From: Paraferrimonas haliotis
Lineage (GTDB): Bacteria > Pseudomonadota > Gammaproteobacteria > Enterobacterales > Shewanellaceae
Direction: 5' to 3'
Assembly: GCF_002282895.1 (NCBI RefSeq)
Contig: NZ_NRRB01000001.1
Span: 124,001-188,000, forward strand
DNA: 64,000 bases
Below are positions 57,346-64,000 of this stretch, in pieces. The translations under genes and the position numbers were made by a program. Numbering within the stretch: the stretch's first letter is position 1; each line of letters starts with the position of its first letter. A model generated the notes under the pieces. The model was not told the origin of the DNA. It worked only from the letters and a program-made list of their open reading frames with translations, and did not search any database.

Positions 57346-58407
57346 TTATTTCAACTCAGCAATAATCACGGTTACAGAATACAGCTTGCCGGCTCGATTA
57401 ATGGTGAGCTCTAATTCACTACCTGGCGCGCTTTCAGCAATATAGTCTTTTAATGCAGGGGCATTGGTAACGCGCTTATCTGCGTATCCAGTGATGATGT
57501 CATCTGGACGAATGCCAGCCGCCGCGGCAGGACCATTGGGATCAACAGCGGTTACTTGGATACCTTGAAGGTTAGGTAGATTGAGCATTTGTCGCCAGCG
57601 CGGGTCGATAGGGCCCCCTTGGATGCCAATTTCACCACGAATAACACGACCGTTTGCAATGAGCTTGCGCATAATGTCGTTGGCCAGCTGCAACGGAATG
57701 GCGAAGTTGATGCCATGGCCACCGCCTTCAGCTGCGATTTGGAAGGCGGCGGTGTTAATACCCACAAGCTGGCCGTTGGTGTCGATCAACGCACCGCCAC
57801 TGTTACCTGCGTTAATCGCTGCGTCCGTTTGCAAAAAATCTTGTTGGCCGGTCACACTCATACCCACACGGCCCGTGGCACTGATGATGCCCTGAGTAAT
57901 GGTTTGGCCAAGATTATACGGGTTACCAATCGCCAGCACTACGTCACCTACTTGAGTGGTAGCGTCTAGGGAATAGGGCACCACAGGCAAGTCTTCTCCT
58001 TCGATACGCAATACCGCTAAATCCGTGAGCGGGTCGGTGCCTACCACATCGGACACAAACTGACGACCATCTTGTAAAGCGACGAGAATTTGGTCTGCCT
58101 GAGAGACCACGTGGTAGTTGGTTAAGATAAAGCCCTTAGAGCTCATAATGACACCACTGCCCAACCCTTGCAGCTGAGGGCGAGCTAAGGCGCGAGTCTT
58201 ACGAAGACTGTAAATGTTTACGACGGCGGGCGCCGCTTGACGAACCGCGTTAGCAAATGACAGCTCTTTGCTTTGGGAAGCAAGGTTAAAGCTAAAGGGT
58301 AAAGGCTGCTTATTTATTAAAGGCACCACCACCAATATGATGGCTGCAATTGAAAGTCCCATAGCAACGGCTTTAACAATATAGAGAATAATGCCTTTAA
58401 TTTTCAT
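57346..58407 (-). CDS. degS: inner-membrane stress-sensor protease DegS
   Basis: 353 residues from the ATG at 58407 (a GTG four codons earlier is possible; neither has a strong site). N-terminal membrane anchor (about 10-30), trypsin-like domain with TNYHVVS, DPLTDLAVLRIE and GNSGGALIDTNG, then one PDZ domain (about 260-353). Cuts RseA to release sigma E when misfolded porins bind its PDZ. About 135 bp after degQ, across a terminator. Confidence 0.92.
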   Translation of the reverse strand: MKIKGIILYIVKAVAMGLSIAAIILVVVPLINKQPLPFSFNLASQSKELSFANAVRQAAPAVVNIYSLRKTRALARPQLQGLGSGVIMSSKGFILTNYHVVSQADQILVALQDGRQFVSDVVGTDPLTDLAVLRIEGEDLPVVPYSLDATTQVGDVVLAIGNPYNLGQTITQGIISATGRVGMSVTGQQDFLQTDAAINAGNSGGALIDTNGQLVGINTAAFQIAAEGGGHGINFAIPLQLANDIMRKLIANGRVIRGEIGIQGGPIDPRWRQMLNLPNLQGIQVTAVDPNGPAAAAGIRPDDIITGYADKRVTNAPALKDYIAESAPGSELELTINRAGKLYSVTVIIAELK

Positions 58408-58507
58408 GGTGTTGGTCACTTAGGCTTGCGCAAACAGGAGGCGTATAACATCTATGTTATCACCTTATTAGCACACAAATTAACAAAATAGTGGGTTAGT
58501 TCAAAAT

Positions 58508-58537
58508 ACAAAAAACCGGCACAGGCCGGTTTTTTGT
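58508..58537. terminator. terminator after degQ
   Basis: ACAAAAAACCGGC / GCCGGTTTTTTGT (58508-58520 with 58525-58537), 4-nt loop, symmetric A- and T-runs. It separates degQ from degS. Confidence 0.88.
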
Positions 58538-58554
58538 AAGCATGCGTGTTCGCA

Positions 58555-59904
58555 TTATCTTAGTACGATATACAGTTGTGAGTTATCGCGTTTAACATTT
58601 AAAGCAATGGCGCCTTGGGTGTCGTCTAAGGTATCGCGAAGCGATTTCAAGCCTTTGATACGAGTTCGGTTGACGCCAAGAATTTCGTCTCCTTTCTTAA
58701 GCCCTACCGCAGCAGCAGGACTGTTCGGAGCGACTTCTCGAATGATCACCGAATTATCGCCATTGGCTAAGGTGGCACCGGTTAAGCTTGGGTGCATGTT
58801 TTCGGCACTGGCGGTTTCCATGTCGGCTTGCGCTAGGGTTACCTTAAAGTTTTTCTTTTTGCCATCACGAATCACCCCTAAGGTGACTTTTGCTCCGGCA
58901 CCGTAGGTACCCACTTTAGCTCGCAGCGCTTGGAAAGATTTAATAGGGTTACCATTGATGCTGACAATGATGTCGCCGGCTTCTAGCCCGGCTTCAGCTG
59001 CAGCGCTGTCTTCCATTACTTGGCTTACGAAGGCGCCGTGTTTAGTTTCTAAGCCAAACGCTTGTGCCAACTCATTGTCGAGCTCGCGTCCGAGCACGCC
59101 CAGAACGCCGCGACGAACTTCGCCAAATTCAAGGATTTGGTCAACCAGGTTGTCCACCATATTAATTGGGATGGCAAAGCCAATACCTACGTTGCCGCCA
59201 CCTGGGGCAACAATAGCCGTGTTAATACCCACCAACTCGCCTCTTAGATTCACTAAGGCGCCACCGGAGTTTCCGCTATTAATGGCGGCGTCGGTTTGAA
59301 TGAAGTTTTCAAGGCTTTCAATGCCCAGTCCACTGCGGCCTAAAGCGCTCACGATGCCCGATGTCACGGTTTGACCAAGGCCAAAGGGGTTACCAATCGC
59401 CACCGTAAAGTCACCCACTCGAACCTTGTCTGAGTTAGCTTTGTGTACTTGGGTAAGGCGCTTGGCTTCAATTTGTAGCAACGCCACGTCGGAATCGGAG
59501 TCGGAACCAATGAGCTTAGCTTCAAATTCTCGACCATCGTTCAGACCAACTTTGATGGTATCTGCACCATCAATGACGTGGTGGTTGGTAACAATATAGC
59601 CTTTATCGGCGTCAATAATGACACCAGAGCCTAATCCTCGAAATGGGCGTTCGCGCACTTGTTCTTCAGGCGCATTGGGGCCAAAGAAGTAGCGGAACAT
59701 TTCTGGAACGCGTTGGCGTGATACTTGAGTGCCATTTACACTGATGGATACCACGGCCGGGGTAACGTTTTCCAACATGGGCGCTAAGCTCGGTAATTGC
59801 TGGCCATCCACCGCCATTGGAAGGGCGGCGCTAGCGGGTAGCGAAGCTAAGCTGACAGTCGTTGATAAGATAGCTGCACTTGCTAACAGTACGCGTTTTT
59901 TCAT
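58555..59904 (-). CDS. degQ: periplasmic Do-family serine protease/chaperone (DegQ/DegP)
   Basis: 449 residues. Signal peptide ends LPASA. Catalytic triad in TNHHVID, DSDSDVALLQIE and GNSGGALVNLRG; two PDZ domains (about 260-345 and 360-449). Closer to DegQ by length and by position next to degS, but the sigma-E-like promoter suggests it also fills the DegP role. Degrades or refolds damaged envelope proteins. Confidence 0.93.
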   Translation of the reverse strand: MKKRVLLASAAILSTTVSLASLPASAALPMAVDGQQLPSLAPMLENVTPAVVSISVNGTQVSRQRVPEMFRYFFGPNAPEEQVRERPFRGLGSGVIIDADKGYIVTNHHVIDGADTIKVGLNDGREFEAKLIGSDSDSDVALLQIEAKRLTQVHKANSDKVRVGDFTVAIGNPFGLGQTVTSGIVSALGRSGLGIESLENFIQTDAAINSGNSGGALVNLRGELVGINTAIVAPGGGNVGIGFAIPINMVDNLVDQILEFGEVRRGVLGVLGRELDNELAQAFGLETKHGAFVSQVMEDSAAAEAGLEAGDIIVSINGNPIKSFQALRAKVGTYGAGAKVTLGVIRDGKKKNFKVTLAQADMETASAENMHPSLTGATLANGDNSVIIREVAPNSPAAAVGLKKGDEILGVNRTRIKGLKSLRDTLDDTQGAIALNVKRDNSQLYIVLR

Positions 59905-59957
59905 ATACGGCTTTTCTCCAATACGGCAATTATTATGATTAACAAGGAGTTGTTAAG

Positions 59958-59986
59958 TTGAGACTCACCTTAAATCGATTAGTTCC
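59958..59986 (-). promoter_or_regulatory. sigma-E-type promoter of degQ
   Basis: On the minus strand GGAACT(A) (59981-59986) and TCTCAA (59958-59963) with a 17-bp gap fit the sigma-E pattern (GGAACTT, about 16 bp, TCnnA). Transcription would start about 45 nt before the degQ ATG. Confidence 0.6.
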
Positions 59987-60052
59987 CTTTAGCTATGTGG
60001 CCACCCCTGGACAATTTCAATGGCCAGTAGAGCAAGCCTTTAAATTTTAGCC

Positions 60053-60080
60053 AAAAAAAAGCCGCGAAGAGCGGCTTTTT
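60053..60080. terminator. terminator of zapG
   Basis: AAAAGCCGC / GCGGCTTTT stem (60057-60065 with 60071-60079), loop GAAGA, eight-U run on the minus strand directly after zapG. Confidence 0.88.
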
Positions 60081-60083
60081 ATA

Positions 60084-60473
60084 TTATTTAACTTCCCGCA
60101 GACCAGGGGGGGCAATGATTTGTTGAGATCCTTGAACGTAATCCTTGGGGGGTAACTTAGCGGGATCTTGACCATCTTCTATGCTGGCTGGAGTAAATGT
60201 AACTAATTGTTTTTCAGGCTCGCTGCCAAGCATGTTTTTAGCCGATTCGTTCCAATGGCTGTTAAGGCGATTGATTTGGTCGGTTATCTGTTCCAATATC
60301 TCATGGGTTTGATCGAAGTGGTCGCTCACTTCTTGCTTTTGTTGCTCTAGTGCAAATCTCGCCTGATCCAACTGTGAGCTCGACTCACTGCCGGTTTTAC
60401 TCATAAGTGAACGAGCCACATAGCCGCCAACGCAACCAACAATAAATGCGGCAATCACTAATGCCCAATCCAT
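60084..60473 (-). CDS. zapG: cell division/envelope protein ZapG (YhcB, DUF1043)
   Basis: 129 residues. N-terminal membrane helix (about 3-22, with GCVGGYVARSL), a long coiled-coil (about 33-85) and a Pro-rich tail. Matches YhcB/ZapG, which links division and envelope synthesis. Next to degQ and divergent from zapE, the usual arrangement. Confidence 0.92.
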   Translation of the reverse strand: MDWALVIAAFIVGCVGGYVARSLMSKTGSESSSQLDQARFALEQQKQEVSDHFDQTHEILEQITDQINRLNSHWNESAKNMLGSEPEKQLVTFTPASIEDGQDPAKLPPKDYVQGSQQIIAPPGLREVK

Positions 60474-60575
60474 ATTTACTCCTTAAAAAAATAGCGCTTT
60501 CGCTCACTATACCGTGCAACTTTGTGACATGGTACTATTGCCTGCCACAAGCCTACAAGGAAGAGAACTACCCAA

Positions 60576-61685
60576 GTGCAAACCAAGTCGCCGCTGCAAC
60601 AGTATCAGTCTGATTTACAACGTCCCGATTTTCATCCGGATGCGGCCCAGCAAAAAGCCGTAGAAGCTTTACAACGATTGTATGACGAACTTACCACAAA
60701 GGCTAATTCGACCAGTTGGTTTGCTTCTTTGACGGGCAAGCTTATGGGCAAGCAGGCAGGCAGCATTCAAGGTTTGTATTTTTGGGGAGGCGTGGGTCGA
60801 GGTAAGACGTATCTGGTGGATATGTTTTATCACGCCTTACCTGGTACTCAGAAATTGCGGGCTCATTTCCACCGATTTATGCACCGTGTTCATCAAGCGT
60901 TGGAAGCTAACAAAGGTGAAGTGGATCCGTTAATAAAAGTGGCCGATGAACTGGCGAAACAATATCAAATCATTTGCTTCGATGAGTTTTACGTCACCGA
61001 CATCACTGACGCCATGATCCTAGCAACCTTGTTCGAAGCCTTATTTGAGCGCGGTGTCATTTTAGTTGCCACGTCGAATATTGAGCCGGACAACCTTTAT
61101 CGCAACGGCTTGCAACGGGCTCGTTTTTTACCCTGTATCGATTTAATTAAACGCCATTGTCAGGTCATGGAGTTAGATTCCGGTATCGATTATCGGTTGC
61201 GCACGCTCAAGCAGGCCGAAATTTATCACTGGCCACTGGACGACATCGCTCATCAGCAGTTGCACAGTTATTTCGAACAGTTGGCACCTGAGCTTGGCAC
61301 CCAAGGCCAGAGCATTGCCATTGAAGGACGCAACATCGACACGATTCGTCAAGCCGATGGCGTACTGCTGGTGGATTTCTTAGCCATGTGCGATGGCCCC
61401 CGCAGTCAGCGCGACTACATGGAAATCGCCCGCATATACCATACGGTATTGCTGAGTAATGTTGAACAAATGGGAAGCTTACAGGGCGGCGACGACATTG
61501 CTCGCCGTTTTCTCGCCTTGGTGGATGAATTTTACGATCGCAATGTTAAGTTAATCATGTCCGCCGAAGTGGAACTTAACCAACTATACCGTGGTGGCGG
61601 GCTCGAATTTGAGTTCAAACGTTGTGTTTCGCGGTTAATCGAAATGCAATCTCACGACTACTTAGCACAGCCCCACCTGCCTTAG
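60576..61685 (+). CDS. zapE: cell division ATPase ZapE
   Basis: 369 residues from a GTG start, AAGGAAGAG upstream. AFG1-like ATPase: Walker A WGGVGRGKTYLVDMF, Walker B IICFDEFYVTDITDAMIL, sensor ATSNIEPDNLYRNGLQR. Acts on the Z ring under low oxygen or heat in E. coli. Confidence 0.95.
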   Translation: MQTKSPLQQYQSDLQRPDFHPDAAQQKAVEALQRLYDELTTKANSTSWFASLTGKLMGKQAGSIQGLYFWGGVGRGKTYLVDMFYHALPGTQKLRAHFHRFMHRVHQALEANKGEVDPLIKVADELAKQYQIICFDEFYVTDITDAMILATLFEALFERGVILVATSNIEPDNLYRNGLQRARFLPCIDLIKRHCQVMELDSGIDYRLRTLKQAEIYHWPLDDIAHQQLHSYFEQLAPELGTQGQSIAIEGRNIDTIRQADGVLLVDFLAMCDGPRSQRDYMEIARIYHTVLLSNVEQMGSLQGGDDIARRFLALVDEFYDRNVKLIMSAEVELNQLYRGGGLEFEFKRCVSRLIEMQSHDYLAQPHLP

Positions 61686-61718
61686 TACTCACTTCTGTTG
61701 CTAAGAGTAAAAAAAGGG

Positions 61719-61754
61719 TGATTTTTAAACCGCATTTGTCTATAATTCGCGGCC
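61719..61754 (+). promoter_or_regulatory. rplM-rpsI promoter
   Basis: TGATTT (-35 like) and a perfect TATAAT (61741-61746) with about 17-bp spacing, followed by TCGCGGCC, a GC-rich discriminator expected for stringently controlled ribosomal genes. The leader is about 150 nt, long enough for autoregulation by L13, but no known leader fold was recognised. Confidence 0.6.
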
Positions 61755-61903
61755 TGCCCACGTTATAGCCATTGAAAAATGGTGATTTTCGCCGAGAAAG
61801 GCTCTCGAAGGGGTGCCCGAATACGGCAAATTTATTAGTTAGTTCAAAGAGTTAATCTTTTTCTAACTGTGTGACAGAAATTTATTTATTGGGTTAAAGT
61901 TAA

Positions 61904-62332
61904 ATGAAAACTTTTACTGCTAAACCAGAAACCGTAAAACGCGACTGGTATGTTGTTGACGCAAACGGCAAAACTTTAGGTCGTTTGGCTACTGAAATTG
62001 CTACTCGCCTACGCGGTAAGCACAAGCCAGAATACACTCCGCACGTTGACACTGGTGACTACATTGTAGTTATCAATGCTGACAAAGTTACCGTAACTGG
62101 TAACAAAGCGAAGGGTAAAATGTACTACTCGCACACTGGTTTCCCAGGCGGCATCAAGGAAATTAGCTTCGAAAAGCTGATCGACAAGAAGCCTGAAATG
62201 ATCATCGAGAAAGCAGTTAAAGGTATGTTGCCAAAAGGTCCTCTTGGACGCGCAATGTTCCGCAAACTGAAAGTTTACGCAGGCGCTGAGCACAACCATG
62301 CTGCACAGCAACCACAAGTTCTTGATATCTAA
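61904..62332 (+). CDS. rplM: 50S ribosomal protein L13
   Basis: 142 residues, colinear with E. coli L13: [69 protein letters not shown]. Strong codon bias. 14 bp before rpsI. Confidence 0.99.
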   Translation: MKTFTAKPETVKRDWYVVDANGKTLGRLATEIATRLRGKHKPEYTPHVDTGDYIVVINADKVTVTGNKAKGKMYYSHTGFPGGIKEISFEKLIDKKPEMIIEKAVKGMLPKGPLGRAMFRKLKVYAGAEHNHAAQQPQVLDI

Positions 62333-62346
62333 ACGGGATTAGGCAA

Positions 62347-62739
62347 ATGGCTGAAAATCAGTACTACGGCACTGGCCGTCGCAAAAGCTCTACCGCTCGC
62401 GTATTCGTTAAAGCTGGTAGCGGCAACATCACAGTAAACAACCGTTCTTTGGATGTTTACTTCGGTCGTGAAACTGCTCGTATGGTTGTTCGTCAACCTC
62501 TAGAGCTAGTTGAACTACTAGAAAAATTAGACATCAACGCTACTGTTAAAGGTGGTGGTACTACTGGTCAAGCGGGTGCAATCCGCCACGGTATTACTCG
62601 CGCTCTTATGCAGTACGATGAGTCACTACGCCCATCTCTACGTAAAGCTGGCTTCGTTACTCGTGACGCACGTCAAGTTGAGCGTAAGAAAGTTGGTCTA
62701 CGTAAAGCACGTCGTAAACCACAATTCTCTAAGCGTTAA
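62347..62739 (+). CDS. rpsI: 30S ribosomal protein S9
   Basis: 130 residues: [39 protein letters not shown], and the basic tail [11 protein letters not shown] that reaches the P-site tRNA. Same operon as rplM. Confidence 0.99.
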   Translation: MAENQYYGTGRRKSSTARVFVKAGSGNITVNNRSLDVYFGRETARMVVRQPLELVELLEKLDINATVKGGGTTGQAGAIRHGITRALMQYDESLRPSLRKAGFVTRDARQVERKKVGLRKARRKPQFSKR

Positions 62740-62765
62740 TTTTACGCTTACAGGATGGCGAAAAG

Positions 62766-62790
62766 ACCCGGCCTTTTGGTCGGGTTTTTT
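62766..62790 (+). terminator. terminator of rplM-rpsI
   Basis: ACCCGGCC / GGTCGGGT stem (62766-62773 with 62778-62785, one G-U), TTTT loop, six-T run. Confidence 0.9.
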
Positions 62791-62952
62791 ATTGGATTTA
62801 AATCTTCAGAGAGTAATTTTTAGCCGATTGACAGGCGGTCGACATCAACAAAACAGCAGTTTAATAGCCTTTTATCGACAAACCTGAGAAAAAAGCATCA
62901 AACGCACTACATAAGTTGCCAAAGTAACTATGATCCTTGTCTAATTTTTCGT

Positions 62953-62988
62953 TATAATGAGCGCGCTTTTGCAAACTAGGCAAAAGCG
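62953..62988 (+). promoter_or_regulatory. petABC promoter -10 and leader hairpin
   Basis: Perfect TATAAT (62953-62958), then a 9-bp stem CGCTTTTGC/GCAAAAGCG (62964-62972 with 62980-62988) with loop AAACTAG at the expected transcript 5' end. The -35 is weak, so an activator may be needed. The hairpin would cap the mRNA. Confidence 0.55.
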
Positions 62989-63048
62989 GGAGTCACCTCT
63001 CGAATAATATAACTATAAGATTCCTACACCCTCATGGGAGATAATTGG

Positions 63049-63642
63049 ATGAGCAATGCGCCTGTCGATAATGGACGCCGCCGATTCCTGACTGCAACCA
63101 CCGCTGTAATTGGTGGTGTTGGTGCTGTTGGAGTAGCAGTACCTTTCATTAAATCTTGGAATCCAAGCGCCAAAGCGAAAGCTGCCGGTGCTCCGGTCGA
63201 AATTGATCTAAGTAAGGTAGAGCCTGGACAACTGATCCGGGTTGAATGGCGAGGCAAACCTGTATGGGTTGTGCGTCGTACACCTGAAGTGTTAAGTAAG
63301 TTAAAAGAATTGGATGGCCAGTTACGGGATCCTAATTCAGAAGAGCCACAACAACCAAGTTATGCAACTAACCCAACGCGTGCAATTAAAGACGAGTTCT
63401 TTATTGCGGTGGGTATTTGTACGCACCTTGGCTGTTCGCCAACGTATCTTCCCGATACCTTTGGTGAGCAAGTACAGGGCGTGCCTTCGGGCTTCTTCTG
63501 CCCGTGTCACGGTTCCAAGTTTGATATGGCTGGGCGCGTGTTCCAAAGCGTACCGGCGCCATTGAACTTAGTAGTACCGCCGCACCAGTATGTTAACGAC
63601 ACCACGGTTATTGTGGGTGTCGACCAGGAGGGTAATGCGTAA
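63049..63642 (+). CDS. petA: ubiquinol-cytochrome c reductase Rieske iron-sulfur subunit
   Basis: 197 residues from the ATG at 63049, which has GGGAG eight bases upstream (an ATG at 63034 contains that site and is less likely). Twin-arginine signal GRRRFLTATT and membrane anchor, then cluster-binding CTHLGC and CPCHGS boxes. Passes electrons from ubiquinol to cytochrome c1 in complex III. TAATG overlap with petB. Confidence 0.97.
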   Translation: MSNAPVDNGRRRFLTATTAVIGGVGAVGVAVPFIKSWNPSAKAKAAGAPVEIDLSKVEPGQLIRVEWRGKPVWVVRRTPEVLSKLKELDGQLRDPNSEEPQQPSYATNPTRAIKDEFFIAVGICTHLGCSPTYLPDTFGEQVQGVPSGFFCPCHGSKFDMAGRVFQSVPAPLNLVVPPHQYVNDTTVIVGVDQEGNA

Positions 63643-64000
63643 TGGACAAGTTACTGGATTGGGTCAATGCTCGCATTCCGATGACGGCAACCTATAACAA
63701 GCATATTGGTCAATACCCAGCACCAAAGAACTTCAACTTTTGGTACTTTTTTGGCTCTTTAGCCATGTTAGTGCTGGTAAACCAGCTATTAACCGGTATT
63801 TGGTTGACCATGAACTACGTACCAACCGCCGAAGGTGCGTTCGCATCGATTGAATACATCATGCGTGATGTTGAGTACGGTTGGTTGCTACGATACATGC
63901 ACTCAACCGGCGCTTCCGCCTTCTTCGTGGTTATCTATTTGCACATGTTCCGCGGCTTAATTTACGGTTCGTATCAAAAGCCTCGTGAATTGCTGTGGAT
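63642..64000 (+). CDS. petB: cytochrome b of the bc1 complex, 3'-truncated by window end
   Basis: The 119 visible residues start MDKLLDWVNARIPMTATYNKHI and contain the first two helices with GSLAMLVLVNQLLTGIW, RYMHSTGASAFFVVIYLHMFRGL carrying the two histidines of the haem pairs seen so far. Continues beyond the window; petC is expected next. Start overlaps the petA stop by one base. Confidence 0.96.
   Translation, partial: MDKLLDWVNARIPMTATYNKHIGQYPAPKNFNFWYFFGSLAMLVLVNQLLTGIWLTMNYVPTAEGAFASIEYIMRDVEYGWLLRYMHSTGASAFFVVIYLHMFRGLIYGSYQKPRELLW

Noticed and set aside
61747-61903. Known ribosomal leader motif in the L13 mRNA
   Set aside because: The leader is long enough, but I could not fold it into a described motif by eye.

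Overview
The window is 64 kb of gammaproteobacterial chromosome. Conserved gene orders (prmA-dusB-fis; aroQ-accB-accC; yrbG-kdsD-kdsC-lptCAB-rpoN-hpf-ptsN-rapZ-ptsO facing mlaFEDCB-ibaG-murA; degS-degQ-zapG facing zapE-rplM-rpsI-petAB) and protein style point to a marine Alteromonadales-like bacterium. The genus cannot be fixed from the sequence alone. No tRNA, rRNA, CRISPR array, transposase or phage gene was seen.

Layout. 1-1.1 kb is a small accessory stretch (truncated DUF1566 protein, one hypothetical). 1.1-3.5 kb is prmA-dusB-fis. 3.8-7.2 kb is a three-subunit quinol:fumarate reductase (frdCAB) of the Wolinella/epsilonproteobacterial type, with a dihaem cytochrome b in place of FrdC+FrdD. 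7.2-8.9 kb holds a beta-barrel protein, a secreted protein carrying 14 tandem octanucleotides, and a decayed second copy of the frdB tail. 8.9-15.5 kb has a GNAT acetyltransferase, a DUF899 protein, a stand-alone EF-G2, two oxidoreductases, a collagen-like lipoprotein and a DUF1992 protein. 15.5-18.6 kb is a leftward block of exported proteins (beta-helix, leucine-rich-repeat lipoprotein, and a second octanucleotide-repeat gene that is out of frame as sequenced).

19.8-34.4 kb is a maltodextrin/starch utilisation island: GH13 alpha-glucosidase, TonB-dependent receptor, two lipoprotein GH13 amylases, GH31 alpha-glucosidase, sugar/cation-type MFS permease, LacI-family regulator and glucokinase. 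Three near-identical ATACGTAT palindromes lie in its promoter regions. Polymer would be trimmed at the cell surface, imported by the receptor, cut in the periplasm, moved inward by the permease, hydrolysed to glucose and phosphorylated.

34.5-53.8 kb is core biosynthesis and envelope biogenesis (fatty acid and aromatic precursors, cysE, darP, pmbA, mgtE, nitrogen-PTS/sigma-54 cluster, LPS transport and Kdo synthesis, Mla lipid transport, murA). 53.8-57.3 kb is a Fur-boxed siderophore receptor plus PepSY membrane protein. 57.3-64 kb is degS/degQ (degQ with a convincing sigma-E promoter), zapG/zapE, ribosomal proteins L13/S9 and the start of the cytochrome bc1 operon.

The most unusual signal is a pair of octanucleotide simple-sequence repeats (7927-8038 and 18465-18512), each at the 5' end of a gene for an exported protein. 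Because 8 is not a multiple of 3, copy-number slippage must switch frame. As sequenced the first gene reads ON and the second OFF, which suggests phase-variable exported proteins in a marine heterotroph.
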